Source: Fibrobacter sp. UWR3 (GTDB lineage Bacteria; Fibrobacterota; Fibrobacteria; Fibrobacterales; Fibrobacteraceae). From it: a DNA stretch of 64,000 nt. The notes below the pieces were generated by a model, which was not told the origin of the DNA, did no database searches, and worked only from the letters and a program-made list of their open reading frames with translations. Every line of letters begins with the position of its first letter. The first letter of the stretch is position 1. Below are positions 6,903-13,937 of this stretch, piece by piece. A program made the position numbers and the translations under genes. The DNA lies in NCBI RefSeq assembly GCF_900143055.1, contig NZ_FRCW01000008.1, forward strand, positions 124,001-188,000, given 5' to 3'.

Positions 6903-8221
6903 CGCAGTTCCTTGATGTTTACGCCGAGGCGGGAAAGCCTGTTGTAGAGCGTGGTGCGCAACATCCCGAGCTTTTCGGCCGCAAGGCTGACCGACCCGCC
7001 GCATTCGTGAATCTTTGATTTCAGGAAGGCGATTTCTTGCTGTTGCTGCATTTGCTGGAACGCATCGTAGCTCTTGATGCCCGTAGTGGCGATGCCCTGG
7101 CTTTGGTATTGCGGGTGCGAGGCCATTTCCTCGATTTGCAGGTCGTCTGCCGTAATGATTCCCGGATTGGTAAAGCAGAGCGTGCGTTGGATAACGTTTT
7201 CGAGCTCGCGTATGTTTCCGGGCCAGTCGTGGTTCCGCAGTTTTTCGATAGCATCGGGCGAGAGCGTGTAGGGCTCACCTGCGGGGGCGTACTGCTTTAT
7301 GAAATACTTCGCGATATCTTCTACGTCTTCCTTGCGTTCGCGCAGGGGGGAGATATGCACGGGAATCACGTTCAGGCGATAGAACAGGTCTTCGCGGAAA
7401 CGTTTCTCGAATATTTCTTCGCGCAGGTCGCGGTTCGTTGCCGCGATTATGCGCACGTCGATATGGCGGGTCTTGTTTGCGCCAATCGGGCGAATTTCCT
7501 TGTTCTGGATAACGCGCAGCAGTTTCACCTGGGCGTGCAGGGGCATGTCGCCGATTTCGTCCAGGAATATGGCACCGCCGTTCGCGTCTTCAAAGAGCCC
7601 GATGCGTTCGTTCTGCGCTCCGGTAAACGCGCCCCGCGTATGCCCGAAGAGCTCGCTCTCGAATAGCGTCTCGGGAATGGCGCTGCAGTTCACCACCACG
7701 AACTTGTCGTACATGCAGGCGATGGCCTTTGCCACCAGGTCCTTGCCGACGCCGGATTCGCCCTGGATGAGCACCGGGCCCGAACTCAGGATGGCGCGTT
7801 CGACCGTCTTGCGGAGGGCCTGCATCGATTCGCTCTTGCCCACGAGGTGGCTCATGCGCTCGTTGAAGATTTGACGTGCCTTCTGGATTTCCTTGAGGCG
7901 GGCAATCTTGCTCATCAGGTGAAGCCGGAGCGATTCCACCGAGAGAAAAATGTCGTAGAGGTTGCCGGGAATGCCGCCGTATTCTTCCGGGTTTTCGGCG
8001 TAGGCGAGAATCATGGTATCGGGGCTAGTCGTGCGTATGCGGGTAAGCGCCGCGGTACTTTCGCCCCCGAAGGAATCCATGTCCCAGATGACGATAGGGG
8101 AGAGCCGCGCCGGAATGGAAGTTTCGGAGTGAGTCTCTACCGAGTAGTCTACGGAAGAAAGAACGTCCTGTATGAACGAGGACGTTGCTGTATCTTGCGA
8201 GAAAAGGTCAATCGAGGACAT
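6899..8221 (-). CDS. Sigma-54-dependent activator with degenerate receiver and Fis-type HTH
   Basis: A 440-residue bacterial enhancer-binding protein that remodels RNA polymerase-sigma-54 by ATP hydrolysis. Residues 1-120 look like a receiver fold that keeps only the central Asp region (IVIWDMDSF). The acidic pocket and the conserved Lys are missing, so it is probably not phosphorylated. The AAA+ core has Walker A GESGVGKD, the sigma-54 contact loop GAFTGA, Walker B AIFLDEIGD and arginine-finger region FREDLFYRLNV. The C-terminus is a Fis-like helix-turn-helix (GSVSLAAEKLGMLRTTLYNRL). No histidine kinase is nearby. proC lies upstream on the same strand, separated by two opposed 7-nt repeat arrays. 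Confidence 0.93.
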   Translation of the reverse strand: MSSIDLFSQDTATSSFIQDVLSSVDYSVETHSETSIPARLSPIVIWDMDSFGGESTAALTRIRTTSPDTMILAYAENPEEYGGIPGNLYDIFLSVESLRLHLMSKIARLKEIQKARQIFNERMSHLVGKSESMQALRKTVERAILSSGPVLIQGESGVGKDLVAKAIACMYDKFVVVNCSAIPETLFESELFGHTRGAFTGAQNERIGLFEDANGGAIFLDEIGDMPLHAQVKLLRVIQNKEIRPIGANKTRHIDVRIIAATNRDLREEIFEKRFREDLFYRLNVIPVHISPLRERKEDVEDIAKYFIKQYAPAGEPYTLSPDAIEKLRNHDWPGNIRELENVIQRTLCFTNPGIITADDLQIEEMASHPQYQSQGIATTGIKSYDAFQQMQQQQEIAFLKSKIHECGGSVSLAAEKLGMLRTTLYNRLSRLGVNIKELR

Positions 8222-8237
8222 GGGTAATGGATCAGGT

Positions 8238-8323
8238 CACTAGTCATTGGTCAATGGTCATTGGCTTTTTCATAATCGCGGCTACGCCAACTAATAACTA
8301 ATGACCAATGACTAACAACTAAT
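8238..8323. repeat. Two opposed heptanucleotide arrays forming an inverted repeat
   Basis: Units of CATTGGT type run at 8238-8265, and AACTAAT/GACCAAT units run at 8289-8323 up to the proC stop. The arrays are inverted to each other: 13 bases at 8241-8253 pair perfectly with 8302-8314. The arrays sit between proC and the sigma-54 regulator. Confidence 0.8.
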
Positions 8324-9129
8324 TATTTTCCCAGTTCCTTACTGCGTTCGGTACCGGCGACTACGGCCTTGATGAGGCTAGAGCGGAAGGCACCCTCTTC
8401 GAGGGCATCCACGCCTGCAATTGTCGTGCCGGCGGGCGAGCAGACCATCGCGCAGAGGTCGCTCGGGCTCTTGCCCGACTGCTTCACGAGTTCGACGCTG
8501 CCTTCGATGGTCCCGAGGGCGAGCTTGAGGGCCACATCGCGGGTTAAACCGGCTTTTACGCCACCGCGGGTAAGGCCTTCGATAAACTCAAATACGTAGG
8601 CGGGGGCACTACCGGAAAGTCCGGTGACGGCGTCCATGAGGCTTTCGGCGACGCGGCAGGTGACCCCGATGTTCCCGAAGATTTCTTCGGCAGCCTTGAG
8701 GGTCGCCTCGTTGACGCCGTCCGTCGCGAGCGCGACGGTGCCCTTGCCGACAGTGAGCGGCAGGTTCGGCATCACGCGGAGCACCTGGTTCTTTGCGCCG
8801 AGAACTTCGGTGAGGTTCTTGCGGGCGACACCCGCCATGATGCTCACGAAAGTCTTGACGCCCTTGATGGCCTTGACGGCGTTCTTCCATTCCGGTGCGA
8901 CGAGCTTGAAAATCTGCGGCTTAACGCAGAGGAAGGTAATGTCTGCCTTCTTGACGCCTTCCGCGAAGTTCTTCACGCGGACGCAGCCGAGTGCGCTTAC
9001 CGCAGCCGCGGCAGCATCGCTCGGGTCAAAGAAGAAGATGGACTTGGGGTCAACTTTCGCATTCAGGAGCCCGCGCAGGATTGCGCCGCCCATGTTGCCC
9101 GTGCCCGCAAAGAAAATTTTCTGGTTCAT
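8323..9129 (-). CDS. proC: Pyrroline-5-carboxylate reductase
   Basis: A 268-residue enzyme, normal length, for the last step of proline synthesis: NAD(P)H reduction of delta-1-pyrroline-5-carboxylate. The N-terminal Rossmann motif is FAGTGNMGGAILRGL. The family core is in the second half: VTGLSGSAPAYVFEFIEGL, followed by SPAGTTIAGVDALEEGAFR. AAAGGA stands nine bases before ATG 9129. It is the second gene after rho on the minus strand, the gap being filled by a 7-nt array, so it may be read from the rho promoter. Confidence 0.95.
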   Translation of the reverse strand: MNQKIFFAGTGNMGGAILRGLLNAKVDPKSIFFFDPSDAAAAAVSALGCVRVKNFAEGVKKADITFLCVKPQIFKLVAPEWKNAVKAIKGVKTFVSIMAGVARKNLTEVLGAKNQVLRVMPNLPLTVGKGTVALATDGVNEATLKAAEEIFGNIGVTCRVAESLMDAVTGLSGSAPAYVFEFIEGLTRGGVKAGLTRDVALKLALGTIEGSVELVKQSGKSPSDLCAMVCSPAGTTIAGVDALEEGAFRSSLIKAVVAGTERSKELGK

Positions 9130-9146
9130 ATCAATAATCCTTTAAA

Positions 9147-9188
9147 AATTATCAATCATCAATTATCAATTATCAATTAATTATCATC
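9147..9188. repeat. Heptanucleotide array AATTATC
   Basis: Six in-phase 7-mers: AATTATC, AATCATC, AATTATC twice, AATTAAT and TATCATC. It lies between rho and proC and runs into the rho stop codon at 9184. Confidence 0.75.
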
Positions 9189-11109
9189 CATTCATGGACG
9201 TGAGGAAGTCGCGGTTCGTCTCGAACATCTTGAGCTTGTCGCGCATGAATTCCATGATTTCGACGGTAGTCATATCCTGCAGGTAGCGGCGCAGCACCCA
9301 GACGCGGCGCAGTTCCTCGTCGCTAAGCAGCAGTTCTTCCTTGCGGGTTCCGGACTTGAAGATATCGATGGCCGGCCAGATGCGCTTTTCGGCGATGCGG
9401 CGGTCGAGCACGAGTTCCATGTTGCCCGTACCCTTGAATTCTTCGAAAATCACTTCGTCCATGCGGCTGCCGGTCTCGATGAGGGCCGTACCGATGATGG
9501 TGAGGGAGCCGCCGTTCTCGATCTTGCGGGCAGCACCGAAGAAGCGCTTGGGGCGCTGCATGGCGTTCGCGTCCACACCGCCGGAGAGAATCTTGCCGGA
9601 ATGCGGAATCACGACGTTGTTCGCGCGGGCGAAGCGCGTGATGGAGTCGAGCAAAATCACCACGTCGTTGCCGTGTTCCACGAGGCGCTTTGCCTTCTCG
9701 AGGACCATGTCGGCCACCTTGATGTGGCGCTCGGGCGGTTCGTCGAACGTAGAGGCGAGCACTTCGGCCTGGATGTTCTTGCCGGCGTTTGCCGCATCGA
9801 TCTTGAGACGGTCGATGAGCTTCCTCATTTCGGTCACTTCTTCGGGACGTTCGTCAATCAGGAGCACCATGAGCTTCACCTCGGGGTGGTTCACGGTGAG
9901 CGCCTGCGTCACGTTCTGGAGCAAAACCGTCTTACCGGTGCGCGGGGGAGCGAGGATAATGCTGCGCTGGCCCTTGCCGATGGGGGTAAAGAGGTTCATG
10001 ATGCGCGTGCTGAATTCGTCCTTCTTCCATTCCAGATTGAGTTTTTCGATCGGGTGGATGGGGGTGAGGTATTCGAATGCGACGCGGCGCTTCGTCTTCT
10101 CGGGCGGTTCGAAGTTCACCGTGTCGATGCGCATCAGGGCAAAGTACTTCTCGCCTTCGCGCGGCTGGCGCACCTGGCCCGTGATGGTGTCGCCCATCTT
10201 GAGGTCGTAACGGCGGATGATGTTCCTGCTGATGTAGATGTCGTCGGGGCCGGCGAGGTAGTTGTGGTCGGGGTTACGCAGGAACCCGTGGCCGCCTTCC
10301 GGAATAATCTCGAGTACGCCTTCCGTGTAGATGGGGGTCTCCTCGCCACCGGTAGAAGAAAGGATGCTGTACACGAGCGCCTGCTTGCGCATCTTCTTGC
10401 AGTCTTCGATGCCGAGTTCTTCGGCGCGCTGCTGCAGTTCGAACATCGGAAGCCCGCGGAGTTCGCGCCACTTAGCCTTTGCGGCCGCCACTACTTCGGG
10501 AGGCGGCGGGGGCAGCTGGATGCTCTCGTCGATAAAGTCGTCTTGCGGGAGGTTCCTGTTGTGGCGGTTCTTGTTCTTGTTGAACTTGTTGAACTTGCCA
10601 TTGTTGTTGAACTTGCCGTTGTTATTGTAGTTCCCGTTATTGTTGAACTTCCCGCCGTTCTGTCCGTTGTTTTGGCCATTATTCTGACCGTTATTCTGGC
10701 CATTGTTCTGCGGGTTGTTCTGGCCGCCCTGCTGCTGGGCCTGCTTGTTTTCGCCGTTCTGCGGGGCATCTGCCGGGGCTGCGGGCGCATTGTTCTGCGG
10801 GGCGTTTTCACTAGACGGTTCGGCCTGAGCCTTTGTTTCTGCCTGGACCGGATTATCGTTCTTTTCCGTACGTTCTTTTTTTACCGGAGCCGCTTCCTGT
10901 GCGGGGGCTTCGGCAGCCACGTTCGGGGCATCGTCTCCCTTGGCCTTCTTGGCGGGGCGTCCACGGCGCTTGGGGGCACCTTCTGCCGCGTCTACGCCCG
11001 GAATGGGTGCAGCGAGGTCGCCAAGTTTTTCATAGTCGATAGATTTGTCCAGGTCGATGGTATCGGAAAGTAATTTCGGTTCGTCTTGAACCTTCTTTGT
11101 TCTAGGCAC
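9184..11109 (-). CDS. rho: Transcription termination factor Rho with large disordered insertion
   Basis: A 641-residue Rho, about 220 longer than the E. coli protein. Residues 1-190 are disordered. [12 protein letters not shown]-hook-like motif is near 48-56, then an Ala/Pro/Glu region, then an Asn/Gln/Gly tract at about 117-186 with GQNN and KFNNNG repeats. A helical N-terminal domain and an OB/cold-shock-type RNA-binding domain follow ([13 protein letters not shown]). The hexameric motor has Walker A PPRTGKT, a [10 protein letters not shown] loop and [16 protein letters not shown] 11109 has AAAGGA seven bases upstream. Disordered Rho inserts are known in Bacteroides and Clostridium, where they promote condensate or aggregate formation. 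The same role here is an inference. Confidence 0.96.
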   Translation of the reverse strand: MPRTKKVQDEPKLLSDTIDLDKSIDYEKLGDLAAPIPGVDAAEGAPKRRGRPAKKAKGDDAPNVAAEAPAQEAAPVKKERTEKNDNPVQAETKAQAEPSSENAPQNNAPAAPADAPQNGENKQAQQQGGQNNPQNNGQNNGQNNGQNNGQNGGKFNNNGNYNNNGKFNNNGKFNKFNKNKNRHNRNLPQDDFIDESIQLPPPPPEVVAAAKAKWRELRGLPMFELQQRAEELGIEDCKKMRKQALVYSILSSTGGEETPIYTEGVLEIIPEGGHGFLRNPDHNYLAGPDDIYISRNIIRRYDLKMGDTITGQVRQPREGEKYFALMRIDTVNFEPPEKTKRRVAFEYLTPIHPIEKLNLEWKKDEFSTRIMNLFTPIGKGQRSIILAPPRTGKTVLLQNVTQALTVNHPEVKLMVLLIDERPEEVTEMRKLIDRLKIDAANAGKNIQAEVLASTFDEPPERHIKVADMVLEKAKRLVEHGNDVVILLDSITRFARANNVVIPHSGKILSGGVDANAMQRPKRFFGAARKIENGGSLTIIGTALIETGSRMDEVIFEEFKGTGNMELVLDRRIAEKRIWPAIDIFKSGTRKEELLLSDEELRRVWVLRRYLQDMTTVEIMEFMRDKLKMFETNRDFLTSMNG

Positions 11110-11242
11110 TCTACGTTCCTTTGTCTAGTTGTTTTTATGGGAAATTGTGAAATGATAAACTGTTTAACGAGAAAAAAGGGAGATAAAAATCCCTTTGCTG
11201 AAATATTTATGGGAATATTCGATTCCCTCAGGAATCACGTAT

Positions 11243-11271
11243 AAAATATAAAAAATTGAAAAGTCTGTCAA
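11243..11271 (-). promoter_or_regulatory. Possible sigma-70-like promoter of rho
   Basis: On the minus strand TTGACA (11266-11271), 17 nt, TATTTT (11243-11248), in the AT-rich 288-nt gap between rho and folK. A small hairpin, GATTCC/GGAATC at 11221-11236, follows in the leader. Nothing else is evident in this gap. Confidence 0.35.
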
Positions 11272-11385
11272 AAAAATTGCCTTCTGTGCGGTATTTTTTT
11301 TGTAAAATCGTCAAGTTTTCAAGAAATTCCATAAAAAACACATTTTTTGCTCCAGAATGTCAGTAAATTGACACCTTGAAAAAAC

Positions 11386-11393
11386 TATATTGG
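11386..11393 (+). promoter_or_regulatory. TATATTGG box, 4 nt before the folK start
   Basis: Seven of eight bases match TA-N2-TTTG, followed by GGTC and GTG 11398. A TTGACA stands at 11368-11373 but is too close for a sigma-70 pair. Confidence 0.4.
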
Positions 11394-11397
11394 GGTC

Positions 11398-11907
11398 GTG
11401 GATTCATTAAACCGCGTATTTATTGCTTTGGGTTCAAATCTCGCTCCCCGGTATGCAAGACTTGCCGAGGGGCGCGATATGCTGTCCCGTATTTCCTCGG
11501 GAGGCTGGCTCGAAAGTCCTATATACGAAACTCCGCCTGTAGGCCCAGAAGGCCAGGGCCCGTACTTTAACCAGGTGGTGAGTTTCTGGTACGACGGTGA
11601 ACCGAAGCGCCTGCTCCATTACTTGAAGGGTGCGGAACTCGTGCTCGGGCGTAAACCCCGCGGGCACTGGAATTCACGCGAAATCGATTTGGACCTGCTC
11701 TATTTCGGGAACAGGGTCATGGCTGGCCGACCGACCATCCCGCATGTAGAAATCCCCAATAGACAGTTTGTGCTTGTACCGTTGAACGACATCGCACCCG
11801 ACTGGGTGGACCCGTTGAGCAACGTTACCGTGAAGGACTTGCTTGCGCAGCTTTTGGAAAAGGAATCGAAGATTCCGTTCCGGACCATAACCGCGGAGGA
11901 ACCCTAA
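11398..11907 (+). CDS. folK: 7,8-dihydro-6-hydroxymethylpterin pyrophosphokinase
   Basis: A 169-residue HPPK of the folate pathway that transfers pyrophosphate from ATP to the pterin alcohol. IALGSNLAPRYARL at the N-terminus, ESPIYETPPVG, and HWNSREIDLDLLYFG with the Mg-binding Asp pair are diagnostic. The GTG start lies 4 nt after a TATATTGG box and has no Shine-Dalgarno, so it may be leaderless. Its TAA stop shares one base with the ATG of the deoxynucleoside kinase, and panC follows, giving a three-gene cofactor/nucleotide operon. Confidence 0.93.
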   Translation: MDSLNRVFIALGSNLAPRYARLAEGRDMLSRISSGGWLESPIYETPPVGPEGQGPYFNQVVSFWYDGEPKRLLHYLKGAELVLGRKPRGHWNSREIDLDLLYFGNRVMAGRPTIPHVEIPNRQFVLVPLNDIAPDWVDPLSNVTVKDLLAQLLEKESKIPFRTITAEEP

Positions 11908-12557
11908 TGCTGACCGAAAAAGGTGTACATTTTCTCGCCATAGAAGGCGTCATCGGGGCAGGGAAGACCTCCCTCGCGCGGATTATCGCCGAACGCTGGA
12001 ACGGACTCTGCATCGAGGAAAACTTCGACGAGAACCCGTTCCTCGAGAAGTTCTACGAGAATCCGGAGCCCTACGCGTTCCAGACCCAGCTGTTCTTCTT
12101 GCTCGACCGCCACAAGCAGTTGCAGAACTACGCCATGCAGAGCGACCTGTTCCACGACCTTATCGTGAGCGACTACACCTACGACAAGGACGCCATATTT
12201 GCGGCCCAGAACCTTTCGGACAGCGAGTTCGCGATGTACGAGCAGATATCCAGGACGCTCGACCGCGACGTGCCGAGGCCCGACCTGGTGGTTTACCTGC
12301 AGGCGAGCATCCCCACGCTGTTAAACCGTATCAAGATGCGCGGTCGCCCGATGGAAAGGAACATCGAGGGCAACTACTTGAAAGATCTCCAGAGCAGGTT
12401 CGACCTGCATTTCTGGCATTACCCGTACGCGCCGGTGCTTATCATTAACACCGACCACATAGACTTTGTCCACAACGAGAACCATCTGAAGCTTGTTTTA
12501 GATGCTATCGCAGCCTGCCCACAGCAGACGACTTACTTTGTCCCAGAAGGAAATTAA
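11907..12557 (+). CDS. Deoxynucleoside kinase family protein
   Basis: A 216-residue P-loop kinase of the dNK/dGK/dAK family that phosphorylates salvaged deoxynucleosides. The P-loop is GVIGAGKTS at residues 14-22. The ENFDENPFL motif carries the family Glu of the nucleoside pocket. QTQLFFLLDRHKQL and SDYTYDKDAIFA (the DRS-like region, here DYT) follow, then a lid arginine in KMRGRPMERNI. Overlap with folK is TAATG. The base specificity cannot be told from the sequence. This dNK next to folK and panC recalls FCB gene order, which is family knowledge rather than proof. Confidence 0.88.
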   Translation: MLTEKGVHFLAIEGVIGAGKTSLARIIAERWNGLCIEENFDENPFLEKFYENPEPYAFQTQLFFLLDRHKQLQNYAMQSDLFHDLIVSDYTYDKDAIFAAQNLSDSEFAMYEQISRTLDRDVPRPDLVVYLQASIPTLLNRIKMRGRPMERNIEGNYLKDLQSRFDLHFWHYPYAPVLIINTDHIDFVHNENHLKLVLDAIAACPQQTTYFVPEGN

Positions 12558-12566
12558 GAAGGTTAT

Positions 12567-13418
12567 ATGCAAATCATCAAGTCAATTGAATCTCTGCGCG
12601 AAACACTCAAGCCGTTTCAGAAGGAGGGAAAGAAAGTCGGTCTTGTCCCTACCATGGGGGCGCTACACGATGGCCACGGTGCCCTTATCAAGGCTTCCGT
12701 GAAAGATTGCGACATTACGGTTGTCAGCGTGTTTTTGAACCCGATTCAGTTCGGCAGGAATGAGGATTTGGACAAGTACCCCAAGAGGCTCGAGGCCGAC
12801 GCGAATTTCGCTGCCTCGCTCGGGGCGGATTATGTTTTTGCACCGAGTGTAGCCGAGATGTACCCGAACGGTGACCCGCTCACGCTTGTCCGCAACGAGT
12901 CGCTCGAATGCCTTTACTGCGGTGCCTACAGGCCCGGGCATTTCCGCGGCGTGTTGACCGTCGTTTCCAAGCTTTTCTTGATCAGCAAGGCGAATCACGC
13001 CTATTTCGGCGAGAAGGACTACCAGCAGCTCTTCCTTATCGAGCGCATGGTGAAGGACCTGAACTTCGATATCGAGATTCACCGCGTGCCTATCGTGCGT
13101 GAATCTACAGGCCTTGCGATGTCTAGCCGTAACGAGTACCTTTCTGTTGACGAACGCAAGCAGGCACTCGCCATTTCGCGCGGCCTGAACGAGGCGAAGG
13201 AAGCCTACCTTGCCGGCGAAAGGGGAGTGTCGAAACTCCGCGATATCGTGGTGAAGTCGATTGTGCTGAGCCGCGGCCAGGTGCAGTTCGTGGAAATCGT
13301 GAACCAGAATGACTTGCAGAAGTATTCGGGCGTGCTCAAGCCGACCGACAAGGTCGTCGTGCTCGTCGCCGCCTTCTTCGGCAAGACACGACTCATCGAT
13401 AACATTGAATTCAACTGA
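12567..13418 (+). CDS. panC: Pantothenate synthetase
   Basis: A 283-residue ATP-dependent ligase joining pantoate and beta-alanine, the usual length. Motifs are PTMGALHDGHGAL (HIGH-type nucleotide site), VFLNPIQFG, RPGHFRGVLTVVSKLF, FGEKDYQQLFLIERMV and GLAMSSRNEYLS (KMSKS-like). GAAGG precedes ATG 12567. It is the last gene of the folK-dNK-panC unit and is followed by a large inverted repeat that ends in a T-run. Confidence 0.95.
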   Translation: MQIIKSIESLRETLKPFQKEGKKVGLVPTMGALHDGHGALIKASVKDCDITVVSVFLNPIQFGRNEDLDKYPKRLEADANFAASLGADYVFAPSVAEMYPNGDPLTLVRNESLECLYCGAYRPGHFRGVLTVVSKLFLISKANHAYFGEKDYQQLFLIERMVKDLNFDIEIHRVPIVRESTGLAMSSRNEYLSVDERKQALAISRGLNEAKEAYLAGERGVSKLRDIVVKSIVLSRGQVQFVEIVNQNDLQKYSGVLKPTDKVVVLVAAFFGKTRLIDNIEFN

Positions 13419-13426
13419 CACGCAGT

Positions 13427-13540
13427 GTCATACCGAAGCATTGCGTAGCAAGGCAAGAGTATCCATATAATATGGATACTTTGTTTTTGTTGCGCTAAAT
13501 GGATACCCTTGTGCCTTCGGCACTTCGGTATGACGTTTTT
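13427..13540. repeat. GTCAT palindromic element with nested hairpins; possible panC terminator
   Basis: A 12-bp perfect inverted repeat, GTCATACCGAAG (13427-13438) and CTTCGGTATGAC (13523-13534), closes the element and is followed by TTTTT. Nested inside are TTGCgtaGCAA, a 10-bp perfect hairpin at 13458-13480 (AGTATCCATA arms) and GTGCCttcGGCAC at 13511-13523. Related GTCAT...GGATC elements lie at 37044, 45277 and 62004. A small GCACC/GGTGC hairpin follows at 13545-13558. Confidence 0.7.
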
Positions 13541-13695
13541 ATAAGCACCGCTAGGTGCCCACGCACAAACACGCTAGAAGCGGTTTAATTTTTAACCTGC
13601 TTCTCGTCGAAGGCCGCAGGGACTAACAGTGGTAAGCGACCGTTCGCGTTACACTTTGGTTTTTATACTCAGTATAACGCTCACTCCCACCTAAA

Positions 13696-13768
13696 GGTGG
13701 CCATGTACACTAAGGCAACAAGTTGCCAAGTGTCCAAAGGTCGCCACCACACCTCGTTAATACGAGGT
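13696..13768. repeat. Long stem-loop plus palindrome, panC-cyclase gap
   Basis: GGTGGC (13696-13701) pairs with GCCACC (13743-13748), ACACT with AGTGT, and GGCAAC with GTTGCC around a 2-nt loop. The palindrome ACCTCGT TAAT ACGAGGT follows at 13751-13768. Its core CTCGTTAATACGAG recurs in the terminator at 45225. No protein gene is evident in 13419-13937. Confidence 0.65.
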
Positions 13769-13853
13769 GCTTGTGACTCACGGCCTTCGTCAGCGCCCGA
13801 ATTCTGTAGTTTACTGCTACAAACTATTTTCTGCCAGAGCAATCTATTGTTTT

Positions 13854-13934
13854 TTTGCGTAGAGGATTGCTTCGCAAAGCGAACACTGGAACGAAGTGAT
13901 TGTGTGAGCGTGCGAAGTAATCCTTGAAGCAAAC
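13854..13934. repeat. 81-nt REP-like structured element, copy A
   Basis: Ends pair TTTGC with GCAAA. A 13-bp stem pairs GGATTGCTTCGCA with TGCGAAGTAATCC. The 81-nt copy at 28978-29058 is identical except in the stem, where the changes are compensatory. It ends 4 nt before the cyclase stop codon. Confidence 0.85.
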
Positions 13935-13937
13935 TAA

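Noticed and set aside
9601-11073. 490-aa open frame opposite rho
   Set aside because: Shadow frame. The minus strand encodes Rho with all motifs, and the opposite translation is low-complexity Val/Leu/His.
11368-11391. Sigma-70 promoter for folK (TTGACA then TATATT)
   Set aside because: The spacer is only 12 nt. The TATATTGG box at leaderless spacing fits better.
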